A stretch of DNA of 64,000 bases, taken from Rhodococcus triatomae BKS 15-14 (GTDB lineage: Bacteria; Actinomycetota; Actinomycetes; Mycobacteriales; Mycobacteriaceae). Positions 51,262 to 60,509 of this stretch are shown here, piece by piece (position 1 is the first letter of the stretch; each line of letters opens with the position of its first letter). The translations under genes and the position numbers were made by a program. The notes under the pieces are model-generated. The model did no database searches. It saw only the letters and a program-made list of their open reading frames with translations, and was not told the DNA's origin. The stretch is from assembly GCA_000341795.1 (NCBI GenBank), contig AODO01000069.1, positions 310,001-374,000 of the forward strand. The letters are read 5' to 3'.

Positions 51262-52533
51262 GTGACGAACAAGAAGGCGCGCGGCGCCGTGGTGGCCGCT
51301 CTGGCCGTGGGGGCGATGACGGCGGCGGTCCCGCAGTCGAGTGCCGCGCCCGACTTCTACGCCACTCCGACAGAACTGCCCGTCGCCGCCGGACAGCTGA
51401 TCCGCAGCGAACCGGCGCCGCTGCTGTTGCGCGTCCCTACCGCCACCGGCGGACTTCCGGCCGATGCCACCCGGATCATGTACCGCACCGCCGACGCGAA
51501 AGGTGAGCCGATCGCCGTCACGGGCACCTACTTCGACCCGCAGGCTCCCTGGAGCGGAGCGGGGGAGCGGCCCCTGGTCAGCCTCGCGATCGGAACCCAC
51601 GGGCAGGGTGACCAGTGCGCACCCTCCAAACTGTTCGGGCAGGTCCTCAACGTCGACGAGCATCTCGCGCCGATGGTCGAGTACGAGTCGATCGCGGTGA
51701 ACAATCTGTTGCTCCGCGGCGTCGCTGTCGTCGTCACGGACTACGAGGGACTCGGTACGGAGGGTGCCCACACCTACGTCAACCGGGTGTCCGAAGGCCA
51801 CGCCGTACTCGACGCGGTGCGGGCTGCGCGGGAGCTGCCGGGAACCTCGATCCCGTCGGACGGGCCGGTCGGATTCTGGGGTTACTCGCAGGGTGGCGGC
51901 GCCGCCGCAGCGGCGGCCGAACTGGCGCCCGGATACGCGCCCGAGCTGGACGTCAAGGGCACATATGCGGGAGCGCCGCCCGCGGACCTGTTCGAGACCC
52001 TGGAGGAGATCGACGGATCCTCGCTGACGGGCGCTATCGGGTACACGATCAACAGCCTCGTGCAGGCGTACCCGGAACTGGGTGAATCCCTCGAGACCGA
52101 GATCAACGACCGCGGACGGGACATGCTCACCCGCGTCGCCGATCAGTGCATCGCGGAGTCCGTCGCGGCCTTCGGTTACCAGCGAACCTCGGACTACACC
52201 AACAGCGGTGAGCCGCTGTCGGTGGTCCTGGACCGGATGCCGCTGGCGAAGGAACTCGTCGATCGGCAGCGGATCGGCCGCCTCACGCCGTCCGCGCCGG
52301 TGCTCGTGCAGTCCGGTGTCGCAGACGACATCGTCCCATTCGGACAGGCCGCCCAGCTGGCCGCGGACTGGTGCTCCGCGGGTGCGAACGTCCAGTTCAG
52401 TCCCAACGGCCTGCCGGAGGTCGGTGGCCGGCTGGGAGTGAACCACGCCGCGCCGATGCTGCTCGGCCTTCCCGAGGCGACCCAGTTCATGCTCGACCGT
52501 TTCGACGGGCTGCCCACGTCGGGCAACTGCTGA
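51262..52533 (+). CDS. Secreted lipase (LIP family, PF03583-like)
   Basis: 423 residues from a GTG preceded by a GGGGGG-containing stretch. A signal peptide ends near ...AVPQSSAA. The catalytic serine is in GYSQGGG near residue 211; an acidic residue in VADDIVP and histidine in GVNHAAPM complete a likely triad. The family hydrolyses lipid or triglyceride esters outside the cell. It stands alone: it is preceded by the tRNA terminator and followed by its own terminator, so the palindrome at 51220 probably controls it. Confidence 0.88.
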   Translation: MTNKKARGAVVAALAVGAMTAAVPQSSAAPDFYATPTELPVAAGQLIRSEPAPLLLRVPTATGGLPADATRIMYRTADAKGEPIAVTGTYFDPQAPWSGAGERPLVSLAIGTHGQGDQCAPSKLFGQVLNVDEHLAPMVEYESIAVNNLLLRGVAVVVTDYEGLGTEGAHTYVNRVSEGHAVLDAVRAARELPGTSIPSDGPVGFWGYSQGGGAAAAAAELAPGYAPELDVKGTYAGAPPADLFETLEEIDGSSLTGAIGYTINSLVQAYPELGESLETEINDRGRDMLTRVADQCIAESVAAFGYQRTSDYTNSGEPLSVVLDRMPLAKELVDRQRIGRLTPSAPVLVQSGVADDIVPFGQAAQLAADWCSAGANVQFSPNGLPEVGGRLGVNHAAPMLLGLPEATQFMLDRFDGLPTSGNC

Positions 52534-52547
52534 CCCGACCGGACGAC

Positions 52548-52577
52548 GAACGGGCCCGACAACGGTCGGGCCCGTTC
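52548..52577 (+). terminator. Terminator after the lipase gene
   Basis: Thirteen-base perfect stem (GAACGGGCCCGAC / GTCGGGCCCGTTC) with the loop AACG. A parS-like site begins inside its right arm. Confidence 0.75.
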
Positions 52578-52587
52578 CACGTGAAAC
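52574..52587. promoter_or_regulatory. Distal parS-like site 13
   Basis: GTTCCACGTGAAAC, 13 of 14 match and identical to the site at the rsmG start. It lies 26 kb from the main cluster, on the other side of oriC. Confidence 0.75.
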
Positions 52588-52599
52588 CGGATCGGTGCG

Positions 52600-53019
52600 T
52601 CAGTTCGTCTGCTCCGGCGTGTCGATGTCGCCCAGGCTCGGCGGCCGGTCCGCGACCGGGGCCGGCTCGGGTCGCCGCATGCGCCACACCGCGACACCGG
52701 CGGCAACCGCGGCGACCGCCGCACCCACGAGGAGGAACGGCCGCAGCCGTCGCCTTCGACCCGCGGGTGCCGCGACAACGTCCTCCGCCCGGACCGCGAC
52801 GGGCACCGCAGTGCTCCGTTCCAGCCCGGCCTTGGCCGCCGCGCAACCACGGCCGAGCAGGCGACCGCCGCTCCTTGCAACGTTGCCGGTGCCCCGCGCA
52901 AGGCCGAGAGCGGTCGCCTGCGCGAGGCGCAGGGCCCTGGATGGATCGGTGGTGCCGGGGGATTCGGCTTCGAGGTCGACCGCCTCCGGGGTCGATGTCT
53001 GCATCGTCGAGCGCGTCAT
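52600..53019 (-). CDS. cwsA: Cell wall synthesis protein CwsA
   Basis: 139 residues from the ATG at 53019 (frame open to 53109). The N-terminal half is Ala/Arg-rich ([20 protein letters not shown]), a membrane helix follows an RRRRLRP stop-transfer-like segment ([20 protein letters not shown]) and a short Pro-rich tail reads RPPSLGDID, like mycobacterial CwsA. CwsA interacts with CrgA and Wag31 and affects polar growth. Position beside ppiA matches Rv0008c. Recognition rests on position and the C-terminal pattern. Confidence 0.75.
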   Translation of the reverse strand: MTRSTMQTSTPEAVDLEAESPGTTDPSRALRLAQATALGLARGTGNVARSGGRLLGRGCAAAKAGLERSTAVPVAVRAEDVVAAPAGRRRRLRPFLLVGAAVAAVAAGVAVWRMRRPEPAPVADRPPSLGDIDTPEQTN

Positions 53020-53101
53020 CAGTCCACTGTCGCACATGTTCACAGCGCCTTTCATGTGTGCGGCCGGCCCCTCGGGAGCGTGTGAATGGCACGATGGAGG
53101 C

Positions 53102-53629
53102 GTGAGCACACCGAATCAGACCGCAACCGCAACGCTGCACACCAACCGCGGCGACATCAAGATCGCCCTGTTCGGCAACCACGCGCCGAAGACCGTCGCG
53201 AACTTCGTCGGGCTCTCCGACGGATCCGCCGACTACACCACCCAGAACGCGAAGGGGGAGAACTCCGGCCCGTTCTACGACGGCGCGATCTTCCACCGCG
53301 TCATCGACGGCTTCATGATCCAGGGCGGCGACCCGACCGGCACCGGCCGCGGCGGCCCGGGCTACAAGTTCGCCGACGAGTTCCACCCGGAGCTCCAGTT
53401 CGACCGCGCCTACCTGCTCGCCATGGCGAACGCGGGGCCGGGTACGAACGGGTCGCAGTTCTTCATCACCACCGGTGCCACCCCGCACCTGAACCGTCGC
53501 CACACCATCTTCGGTGAAGTCGTCGACGCCGAGTCGAAGAAGGTCGTCGACGCGATCTCCAGCACCCCGGTCGACCGGTCCGACCGCCCGGTCGAGCCGG
53601 TCGTGATCAACAGCATCACCATCTCCTGA
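53102..53629 (+). CDS. ppiA: Peptidyl-prolyl cis-trans isomerase (cyclophilin)
   Basis: 175 residues from a GTG preceded by ATGGAGG. Cyclophilin core is clear: [41 protein letters not shown] (in part) and the tryptophan/histidine-type active-site region with HTIFGEVV. Catalyses proline isomerisation in protein folding. No signal peptide, so cytoplasmic. Followed 24 bases later by the rhomboid gene. Confidence 0.97.
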   Translation: MSTPNQTATATLHTNRGDIKIALFGNHAPKTVANFVGLSDGSADYTTQNAKGENSGPFYDGAIFHRVIDGFMIQGGDPTGTGRGGPGYKFADEFHPELQFDRAYLLAMANAGPGTNGSQFFITTGATPHLNRRHTIFGEVVDAESKKVVDAISSTPVDRSDRPVEPVVINSITIS

Positions 53630-53653
53630 GCACCGTCACCTTCTAGGAATCTC

Positions 53654-54610
53654 ATGACGAACCCCGGTTGGGGCGGAACCCCCGGAGAGGGCGTTCCGCC
53701 CCAACCGCGGTGCGTGCGACATCCGGACCGCCCCACCGGGCTGTCCTGCACGCGCTGCGGACGCCCCGCCTGTCCCGAGTGCCTCCGGCCTGCCTCGGTC
53801 GGTCAACACTGCGTCGACTGCGTCGCCGAGGACAACCGGCGGACCGCGTCGGTGCGCACCGTCGCCGGCGCGCCGGTCCGCGCCGGACTGCCGACCCCGG
53901 TCGTCACCTATGCGTTGATGGCGATCAACGTCGCCGTCTTCCTGATCACCGCACTGCAGGCGCAGTCCGTGATGGACAACGGGCGCGGCTTCGTCAACCC
54001 GCTGAGCGGGGCCGCGGTCTTCGACTCGGACCTGTTCGGACGGTGGGTGCTGTCGCCGCTCGACGTCGCCGACGGCGACTGGATGCGGGTGCTCGGCAGC
54101 GGATTCCTGCACTTCGGGTTGGTGCACCTCGCCGTCAACATGTTCGCGCTGTACATCCTCGGGCGGGACACCGAGTTGGTGCTCGGCCGTTCGCGCTACG
54201 TGTGCGTGTACCTGATCTCGCTGCTCGGCGGGTCGGCGTCCGTGATGGCGTTCGAGAACGGCGGCTTCACCGCCGGGGCGTCCGGCGCGATCTTCGGCAT
54301 CATGGGCGCGCAGGCCGTCATCCTGCTCAAACTTCGGCGCAGCCCGGCGCCCGTGATCGGCGTGATCGCGATCAACGTCATCATCAGCGTGACGGTGCCC
54401 GGCATCTCGCTGTTCGGCCACATGGGCGGACTCGTCGCGGGCGCCGCTGCCGCGGCGGCGTTGCTGTACGCCCCGCAGTGGCTGGGCGCGGGCCAGGACC
54501 GGGCCAAGGCGGTTCGCATCGGCTGGATCGGGCTCGCCGTCGTCGCGATCGTCACCCTGGGGCTGATCGCCGTGCGCGCGGCTCAGCTGCGCAGCGAGTA
54601 CGGACTCTGA
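53654..54610 (+). CDS. Rhomboid family intramembrane serine protease
   Basis: 318 residues. The N-terminal 60 residues carry a Cys-rich zinc-finger-like segment (LSCTRCGRPACPECL, HCVDC). The membrane part shows rhomboid motifs: FGLVHLAVNMFAL, the serine nucleophile in GASGAIFGIMGA, and the second catalytic residue in HMGGLVAG. Cleaves substrates within the membrane; the targets are unknown. The zinc-finger fusion is common in actinobacterial rhomboids. Same direction as ppiA. Confidence 0.93.
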   Translation: MTNPGWGGTPGEGVPPQPRCVRHPDRPTGLSCTRCGRPACPECLRPASVGQHCVDCVAEDNRRTASVRTVAGAPVRAGLPTPVVTYALMAINVAVFLITALQAQSVMDNGRGFVNPLSGAAVFDSDLFGRWVLSPLDVADGDWMRVLGSGFLHFGLVHLAVNMFALYILGRDTELVLGRSRYVCVYLISLLGGSASVMAFENGGFTAGASGAIFGIMGAQAVILLKLRRSPAPVIGVIAINVIISVTVPGISLFGHMGGLVAGAAAAAALLYAPQWLGAGQDRAKAVRIGWIGLAVVAIVTLGLIAVRAAQLRSEYGL

Positions 54611-54650
54611 TCCTCACAGCCTCACCCCCGTCACCTCTCGGGCCCTGGCT

Positions 54651-54693
54651 GAAGGCCGCCTTCGTCTCGTCAGATCGCGTGAAGGCGGCCTTC
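54651..54693. terminator. Inverted repeat between convergent genes
   Basis: GAAGGCCGCCTTC (54651-54663) and GAAGGCGGCCTTC (54681-54693) pair over 13 bases around a 17-base loop, 41 bases after the rhomboid stop and 30 bases before the PH-protein stop. Could serve as a bidirectional terminator; a related motif follows at 54700-54720. Confidence 0.6.
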
Positions 54694-54722
54694 GGCCACG
54701 AGGGACGAGCGGCTTTCGGACG

Positions 54723-55190
54723 TCAGCGGTCGGAGGCGCGGTGCGGGTCCGGGGGGACGAGCCCGCGGGCGTTGAGGGCGTCGAACACGTTGGTGGGGTC
54801 GGTACCGAGATCCCATCGTCCGAAGACGAGCAACCGGTCGTCGTCGGATCCGGGCGGCCGGACGTCGATCTCCAACATCGGGACGCGCCGACCCAGCCGC
54901 GGGTAGCGCACGATGCGCACCCGGCTCAGCTCGGAACGGGGGACCTCCAGCCGGCTGCCCAACCGCTGGAACACGACGCCACCGTTGTCGTCTCGGATCG
55001 CGAGCCGGGGGCGCTGACGCAGGCCAAGCGCGGTGACCACGAGGAGGCCGAGAGCGGCCAGCCCGATGAGGAAGCGGCCCGCGGGATCAGTGGTCACCGC
55101 CAGTGCTGCGACCGCCATCGCGACCCCACCGACTCCGGTCGCGGTGAGCGCCGCAGTGGGCGTCGACCAGCTGGTCGGCAGGTTCTGCAC
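54723..55190 (-). CDS. PH-domain membrane protein (Rv0010c-like)
   Basis: 155 residues with two N-terminal membrane helices (about 14-34 and 40-57) followed by a bacterial PH-like domain (LAIRDDNGGVVFQRLGSRLE in part, then RSELSRVRIVRYP). Same place as Rv0010c, downstream of crgA. Function unknown; its upstream region contains two perfect DnaA boxes. Confidence 0.85.
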   Translation of the reverse strand: MQNLPTSWSTPTAALTATGVGGVAMAVAALAVTTDPAGRFLIGLAALGLLVVTALGLRQRPRLAIRDDNGGVVFQRLGSRLEVPRSELSRVRIVRYPRLGRRVPMLEIDVRPPGSDDDRLLVFGRWDLGTDPTNVFDALNARGLVPPDPHRASDR

Positions 55191-55204
55191 AGATGCTCCC
55201 GAAG

Positions 55205-55226
55205 TTGTCCACAGGGCTTATCCACA
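55205..55226. promoter_or_regulatory. Tandem perfect DnaA boxes 24 kb from oriC
   Basis: TTGTCCACA (55205-55213) and TTATCCACA (55218-55226) in the same orientation, 15 bases upstream of the PH-protein start. A weaker box (TGTGGATGA) lies at 55584-55592, upstream of crgA. Confidence 0.8.
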
Positions 55227-55282
55227 GTGGGGATTAATGACAGGTGTGTAATTGACGCCGGGAGATTCCGCGGAACCCCAGG

Positions 55283-55546
55283 TCAGCGCCACCTCATCGT
55301 CATGATCAGGCCGGCCACCATGAACCCGAAGCCGATCAGGAAGTTGTATGCGCCCAGGCTGTTGATGAAATCGATCTGATCGCCCGCGAGGTAGTACACG
55401 ACCAGCCAGGCGAGGCCGACCAGCATCAGTCCGAGCATCACCGAGATGTAGATCGGGCCGGACGGACCGGCCTTCACCTTCACCGGGGTGCGGTTCGCGG
55501 GGGCGATGTTGTAGTCCGTCTTCTTCCGGACCTTCGACTTCGGCAT
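55283..55546 (-). CDS. crgA: Cell division protein CrgA
   Basis: 87 residues from the ATG at 55546, which begins PKSKVRKKTDYN, the conserved CrgA start; the frame runs on to 55642 without conservation. Two membrane helices (YISVMLGLMLVGLAWLVVYY and FLIGFGFMVAGLIMTM) separated by a short loop. CrgA recruits FtsI and links to CwsA and Wag31 in mycobacteria. Divergent from the DUF881 gene. Confidence 0.96.
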   Translation of the reverse strand: MPKSKVRKKTDYNIAPANRTPVKVKAGPSGPIYISVMLGLMLVGLAWLVVYYLAGDQIDFINSLGAYNFLIGFGFMVAGLIMTMRWR

Positions 55547-55751
55547 GACGTCCTCGGATGCGTTGACCAGGGCAGCCGGCCCTGTGGATGAACGGTGTAC
55601 GTGCGGCGGGCGACGTCGTCGTCGACGTCGCGCCAGGTACATTCGAGCCTACGGTAGCGGGGAACACGCTAGCTCAGGCCCGATCGGATTCGGTCGGGTC
55701 CGCCGGGAACGAGCAGAACCCACCACAGTCGATCGTGCCGGGAGGCTCCGC

Positions 55752-56486
55752 ATGACCGAACCCGTCCGCAGGTCGAGGTTCTGGATCGTGTGCGTTCCCG
55801 TCGTCCTGCTCGTCGCGGGACTGTTGTTCGCCACTGCACGCGAGGTGTCGGCGGGCGACGAGTTGCGACGCGGCGACACCACCCGGCTCTCCGACCTCGT
55901 CCGGGCAGCGCAGTCCGACCTCGACGGCGTCAGCGCCGAGCACGACGATCTCGCCTCCCGTCTCGACGCCCTGCAGGACGACGCGGGCTATTCCGACAGC
56001 GACGTCGCCGCGGTCCTCGACCGTGTCCGCTCGCTGGAGGGCGCGGCCGGGACGTCCGAGGTCACCGGCGCGGGCGTCACCGTCACGTTGACGGATGCAT
56101 CCCGCGACTCGGACGGCAACTATCCGGCGGGCGCCCGCCCCGACGACCTGGTCGTGCACCAGCAGGACGTGCAGTCGGTCCTCAACGCGCTGTGGGCCGG
56201 TGGGGCGACGGCCGTCGGGATGCAGGACCAGCGCATCGTGAGCACGTCCGCGCCGCGCTGCATCGGCAACACCCTGCTCCTGCACGGGCGCACCTACAGT
56301 CCGCCCTACGTGATGACCGCGATCGGTGACCCGGCCCGGCTGACCGCGGCGCTCGACGCGGAGCCCGGTGTCCGCCTGTTCAAGCAGTACGCGGTGCGCT
56401 ACGGACTCGGGTACACGCAGGAGTCGTCGGAGTCGCTGACGGTTCCGGCCTGGGGCGGTCAGATGCGTACCAAGTTCGCCCGCTGA
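55752..56486 (+). CDS. DUF881 family protein (Rv0012-like)
   Basis: 244 residues from an ATG preceded by GGAGG. One N-terminal membrane helix (FWIVCVPVVLLVAGLLFATA), a coiled-coil-like segment (about 40-90) and a DUF881 domain with GVTVTLTDAS, DDLVVHQQDVQSVLNALW and the C-terminal pattern. Conserved between crgA and trpG; the family is linked to septum formation by position, but the function is not defined. Confidence 0.92.
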   Translation: MTEPVRRSRFWIVCVPVVLLVAGLLFATAREVSAGDELRRGDTTRLSDLVRAAQSDLDGVSAEHDDLASRLDALQDDAGYSDSDVAAVLDRVRSLEGAAGTSEVTGAGVTVTLTDASRDSDGNYPAGARPDDLVVHQQDVQSVLNALWAGGATAVGMQDQRIVSTSAPRCIGNTLLLHGRTYSPPYVMTAIGDPARLTAALDAEPGVRLFKQYAVRYGLGYTQESSESLTVPAWGGQMRTKFAR

Positions 56487-56511
56487 CCGCGGAGCCGCCT
56501 ATCCTGGCGCA

Positions 56512-57171
56512 ATGCGCATCCTCGTCGTCGACAATTACGACAGCTTCGTCTTCAATCTGGTCCAGTACCTCGGACAGTTGGGCACGACGGCGACGGTGTG
56601 GCGCAACGACGATCCGCGCCTGGACGACCGTGCCGCCGTCGCGGCTGAGTTCGACGGCATCCTCCTGAGCCCCGGCCCGGGCACCCCGCAGCGTGCGGGC
56701 GCCAGCATGGACCTGGTGCGTGCGTGTGCCGACGCGGCGACGCCGCTGCTCGGCGTGTGCCTCGGGCACCAGTCGATCGGCGCCGCGTTCGGCGCGACGG
56801 TCGACCGCGCGCCGGAACTGCTGCACGGGAAGACCAGCCAGGTGACGCACGACGGCACCGGCGTGCTCAAGGGTCTGCCGAGCCCGTTCACCGCGACCCG
56901 CTACCACTCGCTGACCGTGCTGCCGGAGACGCTGCCGGACGTGCTCGTCCCGACCGCGCACACCGACACCGGCATCGTGATGGCGCTGCGGCACCGCGAC
57001 CTGCCGATCCACGGCGTCCAGTTCCACCCGGAGTCCGTGCTGACGCAGGGTGGCCACCGGATGCTCGCGAACTGGCTCGAGGTGTGCGGCGAGCGGCCCG
57101 CCGAGGCGCTCGTCGAGGCGCTCGAGGCGGAGGTCGCCCGCGCCCTCGGTGACGCCCTCACCGCCTCCTGA
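56512..57171 (+). CDS. trpG: Aminodeoxychorismate/anthranilate synthase component II (glutamine amidotransferase)
   Basis: 219-residue class I amidotransferase. ILVVDNYDSFVFNLVQYL at the start, catalytic Cys in LGVCLGHQSIG near residue 83 and the His/Glu pair in VQFHPESV. Supplies ammonia to a chorismate-using partner in folate or tryptophan synthesis. In mycobacteria this gene beside pknB is called trpG and probably serves aminodeoxychorismate synthase (pabA role); sequence alone does not settle which. Confidence 0.93.
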   Translation: MRILVVDNYDSFVFNLVQYLGQLGTTATVWRNDDPRLDDRAAVAAEFDGILLSPGPGTPQRAGASMDLVRACADAATPLLGVCLGHQSIGAAFGATVDRAPELLHGKTSQVTHDGTGVLKGLPSPFTATRYHSLTVLPETLPDVLVPTAHTDTGIVMALRHRDLPIHGVQFHPESVLTQGGHRMLANWLEVCGERPAEALVEALEAEVARALGDALTAS

Positions 57172-57185
57172 CCCACCCCCGAAGT

Positions 57186-57234
57186 CCCGAATGGCCCATC
57201 CGGTCGGTTCAGCCGACCGAATGGGCCATTCGGG
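57186..57234. terminator. 22-bp-stem hairpin between trpG and pknB
   Basis: Arms 57186-57207 and 57213-57234 pair over 22 bases with one mismatch around the loop TTCAG. It sits between convergent genes, 15 bases from each, and fits a bidirectional terminator. Confidence 0.8.
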
Positions 57235-57249
57235 GAAACAGGGTGAGGG

Positions 57250-59178
57250 CTAACGACCGCCGGACGGAATCCCGAGCTGGCCGATGCCGACGCTGATCGT
57301 CGCGGTCTTCGACACCTCGGACCCCGGCGGCTGCATCTGCGTGACGACCTTGCCGACCTGATCGGTTTCCAGGGTTGCCTCGGGCCGCTGCGAGAACTGG
57401 CTCGCGGATCCGGTCCAGCCGGCCTGTCGCAGCGCCGACAGCGCCTGCGAGACGGTCATCCCGCTGAGGTCCGGCATCTCGATCATGTTCCCGTTCGACA
57501 CCTGCAGCCGGACCGTGCTGCCGCGAGCCGCGGTGTCGCCACCGGTCGGCTCGGTGGACACGACCTGACCGCGGGGCCGGCCGGAGTCGATGTTCTCGAC
57601 ATCGACCTTGAATCCGGCACCCTCGACGTTCGGCTGCGCGACCTCCAGGGTCTGTCCGACGACGTTCGGGATGCGGACCTGCTCGGGTCCGGTACCGATG
57701 GTGACCTTCACCGGGCTGTCGAGTTCGAGGGACGTACCGGCCGGGGGTTCCTGCGCGGTGACCTTGTCCAGCTGATCGGTCGTCGACGGCGCCCGGTCGA
57801 TCGCCGGGTCGAGGGCCAATCCGACGGAGCTGAGCGCCTGCGCGGCCTGCGCCTGCGACAGTCCCGTCAGTCGAGGCACGTCGACCTGCTCCGGACCGCT
57901 GGAGACGTCGAGGGTGACGACGGTGCCCTCGTCGGCGCGGGATCCGGCGACGGGGATCGACGAGATGACGTTGCCCTCGCCGACGACCTTGCTCGCCTTC
58001 GGCTGGGTCTGGACGCGGAACCCGAGGTTCTGCAGTTCCGACTGCGCCTCCTGCGCCACCTTGTTGGTGACGTCGGGGACGGTGACCTGGGCGGCCTTCG
58101 AACCGGGCCCGAGGGACCACAGGAAGGCACCGATGATGCCGATGACCGCGATCGCGGCGATACCGGCCAGCACCATCTTGAGCGTCCGGTTACCGGAGGC
58201 CTGCGGTGCGGGGGCGGCCGGCTCGGGAGCGGCCGTCCCGGACGCCGACGCGGCGGCGTACCGGCCGGAGTTGTTGTCGACGGCGCCGAGGATGGTGGTG
58301 CGATCCTCGTCGTTCATCACCATCGGCGCGGACGGGCGCTGTCCGCCGAGCACGCGGACCAGGTCGCTGCGCATCTCGGCGGCGCTCTGGTACCGGTTGG
58401 CGGGGTTCTTGCTCATCGCCTTGAGGATCACCGAGTCCAGCTCACGCGGGATGTCGGGATTCACCGACGACGGCAGCGCCGGATCCTCGCGAACGTGCTG
58501 GTAGGCGACCGCGACGGGCGAGTCGCCCTTGAACGGCGGCTCACCGGTGAGCACCTCGAACAGCACGCAGCCGAGCGAGTACACGTCCGAGCGGGCGTCG
58601 ACCTGTTCGCCGCGGGCCTGCTCCGGCGACAGGTACTGCGCGGTGCCGATGACGGCGGCGGTCTGCGTCATCGGGCTGGAACTGTCGGAGATCGCGCGGG
58701 CGATACCGAAGTCCATCACCTTCACCGCACCGGCGCGGTTGATCATGATGTTCGCCGGCTTGATGTCGCGGTGCACGATGCCGTTGCGGTGGCTGAAGTC
58801 GAGTGCGGCGCAGACGTCCGCGATGACCTCCATCGCGCGCCGCGGCGCCATCGGGCCCTCGCCGCGGACGATGTCGCGGAGGGTGACGCCGTCGACGTAC
58901 TCCATGACGATGTACGGCAGCGGACCGCCGTCGGTCTCGGCCTCGCCGGTGTCGTAGACGGCGACGATCGCCGGGTGGTTCAGTGCGGCCGCGTTCTGCG
59001 CCTCGCGGCGGAACCGCAGATAGAACGTGGGGTCGCGGGCGAGATCGGCGCGGAGCACCTTGATCGCCACGTCGCGGCTGAGCCGCAGGTCGCGGGCCAG
59101 GTGCACCTCGGACATGCCACCGAAGCCGAGAATCTCGCCCAGCTCGTAGCGGGAGGAGAGTTTGCGCGGTGTCGTCAT
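57250..59178 (-). CDS. pknB: Serine/threonine protein kinase PknB
   Basis: 642 residues. Kinase domain (about 10-275) with [11 protein letters not shown] glycine loop, IKVL lysine, HRDIKPAN near 135 and DFGIAR; the activation loop has several Ser/Thr ([14 protein letters not shown]). A membrane helix near 345 is followed by four PASTA repeats that sense peptidoglycan fragments or lipid II. Master regulator of growth; phosphorylates CwlM and the MurJ pseudokinase. The ATG overlaps the pknA stop (ATGA), last gene of the operon. Confidence 0.98.
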   Translation of the reverse strand: MTTPRKLSSRYELGEILGFGGMSEVHLARDLRLSRDVAIKVLRADLARDPTFYLRFRREAQNAAALNHPAIVAVYDTGEAETDGGPLPYIVMEYVDGVTLRDIVRGEGPMAPRRAMEVIADVCAALDFSHRNGIVHRDIKPANIMINRAGAVKVMDFGIARAISDSSSPMTQTAAVIGTAQYLSPEQARGEQVDARSDVYSLGCVLFEVLTGEPPFKGDSPVAVAYQHVREDPALPSSVNPDIPRELDSVILKAMSKNPANRYQSAAEMRSDLVRVLGGQRPSAPMVMNDEDRTTILGAVDNNSGRYAAASASGTAAPEPAAPAPQASGNRTLKMVLAGIAAIAVIGIIGAFLWSLGPGSKAAQVTVPDVTNKVAQEAQSELQNLGFRVQTQPKASKVVGEGNVISSIPVAGSRADEGTVVTLDVSSGPEQVDVPRLTGLSQAQAAQALSSVGLALDPAIDRAPSTTDQLDKVTAQEPPAGTSLELDSPVKVTIGTGPEQVRIPNVVGQTLEVAQPNVEGAGFKVDVENIDSGRPRGQVVSTEPTGGDTAARGSTVRLQVSNGNMIEMPDLSGMTVSQALSALRQAGWTGSASQFSQRPEATLETDQVGKVVTQMQPPGSEVSKTATISVGIGQLGIPSGGR

Positions 59179-60509
59179 GGCTGTCCTTGAGGGGCCGAGG
59201 TCGTCGTCTCGCTCAGCGTTGTCGTGATGGCGGCGGTTGTGGTGGTGGGCGGTTCGGTGGTGGTCGTCGTCCGCTCCGTCGTCGTGGTGGTGGTGGGCGG
59301 CTCCGTGGTCGTCGTCCGCTCCGTCGTCGTCGGTTCCGGCGTCCACTCGGTGGTCGTGGGTTCCGGCCGTGTCGTCGTCGGTCGGGCGGTCGTCGGCGCG
59401 GGGGTGGTGACCGTCGGCTGCCTGGTCGTCGAGGTGACGTGCACGGACGGCTCGTCACCGCCGCCGAACAGCAGCATCCATCCGCCGACGAGCAGGCCGA
59501 GGACGATGAGCCCGCCCGCCGCCCACGCGAGTGCCTTCTGCTCACGGGTCAGGCCCGACGGCTCCGGTACGACCGCGGCGGTTTCCGGACCGGTCTGACG
59601 GCCGAGGACCGTGGTCGCGGCGGTCGGCGGGGCGACGGCGACGGTCGGTTGCCCGCTGCCCGGCATCGGCGGGCGACCACCGGAGCGCACCACCGAGACG
59701 GCGTCCGCGAACTCGCCGCCGCTGTGATAGCGCGCGGCGGGGTCCTTCGCCATCGTGATCTCGATCAGTTCGCGCACGTTCGGTGGCAGGTCCGCCGGCA
59801 GGGGCGCCGGCACCTCCTGAACGTGCTTCATCGCGACGGTCAGTGCGCCCTCACCGCTGAACGGGCGGTGCCCTGCGAGGACTTCGTAGCCGACGACGCC
59901 GAGCGAGTACACGTCGCTGGCGGGGGTGGCGTCCTGGCCGAGTGCCTGTTCGGGGGCGATGTACTGGGCGGTGCCCATCACCATCCCGGTGCGGGTGACC
60001 GGGGAGGCCTCGACGGCCTTCGCGATACCGAAGTCGGTGATCTTCACCTGCCCCGTGGGGGTGATGAGGATGTTGCCGGGTTTGACGTCGCGGTGCACGA
60101 CTCCGCTCGCGTGCGCGGCCTGCAGTGCGCGACCGGTCTGTTCGAGCATGTCGAGGGCGTGCGGGAGCGACAGCCGACCGAGGCGGGCGAGAACCGTGTT
60201 CAGCGGTTCCCCGTTGACCAGTTCCATCACCAGGTACGCGGTGTCCTGCCCGGTCGTGTCGCTGGTCTCGCCGTAGTCGTAGATGCCTGCGATCCCCGGA
60301 TGGTTCAGCTGCGCGGTGGTGCGTGCCTCCGTGCGGAACCGAGCCAGGAACTCGGGGTCGGAGGAGAACTCCGCCTTGAGCACCTTCACGGCGACGCGCC
60401 GGTGCAGGCGGTTGTCGGTGGCCTCCCAGACCTGGCCCATGCCGCCGGTGGCGATCAGGCGCAGCAGGCGGTAGCGGTCGGCGATGAGGGCGCCGTTCTG
60501 CAGGCTCAT
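59175..60509 (-). CDS. pknA: Serine/threonine protein kinase PknA
   Basis: 444 residues. Kinase domain with [22 protein letters not shown] near 138, DFGIAK. A membrane helix ([20 protein letters not shown]) near residue 335 leads to an extracellular tail of about 90 residues that is mostly Thr and Pro (repeats such as [12 protein letters not shown]) and has no PASTA repeat. ATG at 60509 overlaps the pbpA stop. Acts with PknB on cell-shape and division proteins in mycobacteria. Confidence 0.96.
   Translation of the reverse strand: MSLQNGALIADRYRLLRLIATGGMGQVWEATDNRLHRRVAVKVLKAEFSSDPEFLARFRTEARTTAQLNHPGIAGIYDYGETSDTTGQDTAYLVMELVNGEPLNTVLARLGRLSLPHALDMLEQTGRALQAAHASGVVHRDVKPGNILITPTGQVKITDFGIAKAVEASPVTRTGMVMGTAQYIAPEQALGQDATPASDVYSLGVVGYEVLAGHRPFSGEGALTVAMKHVQEVPAPLPADLPPNVRELIEITMAKDPAARYHSGGEFADAVSVVRSGGRPPMPGSGQPTVAVAPPTAATTVLGRQTGPETAAVVPEPSGLTREQKALAWAAGGLIVLGLLVGGWMLLFGGGDEPSVHVTSTTRQPTVTTPAPTTARPTTTRPEPTTTEWTPEPTTTERTTTTEPPTTTTTTERTTTTTEPPTTTTAAITTTLSETTTSAPQGQP

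Noticed and set aside
59179..59346. N-terminal His/Asp-rich extension of pknB
   Set aside because: It is the pknA Thr-rich tail read in another frame; the ATG at 59178 overlapping the pknA stop is the natural start.
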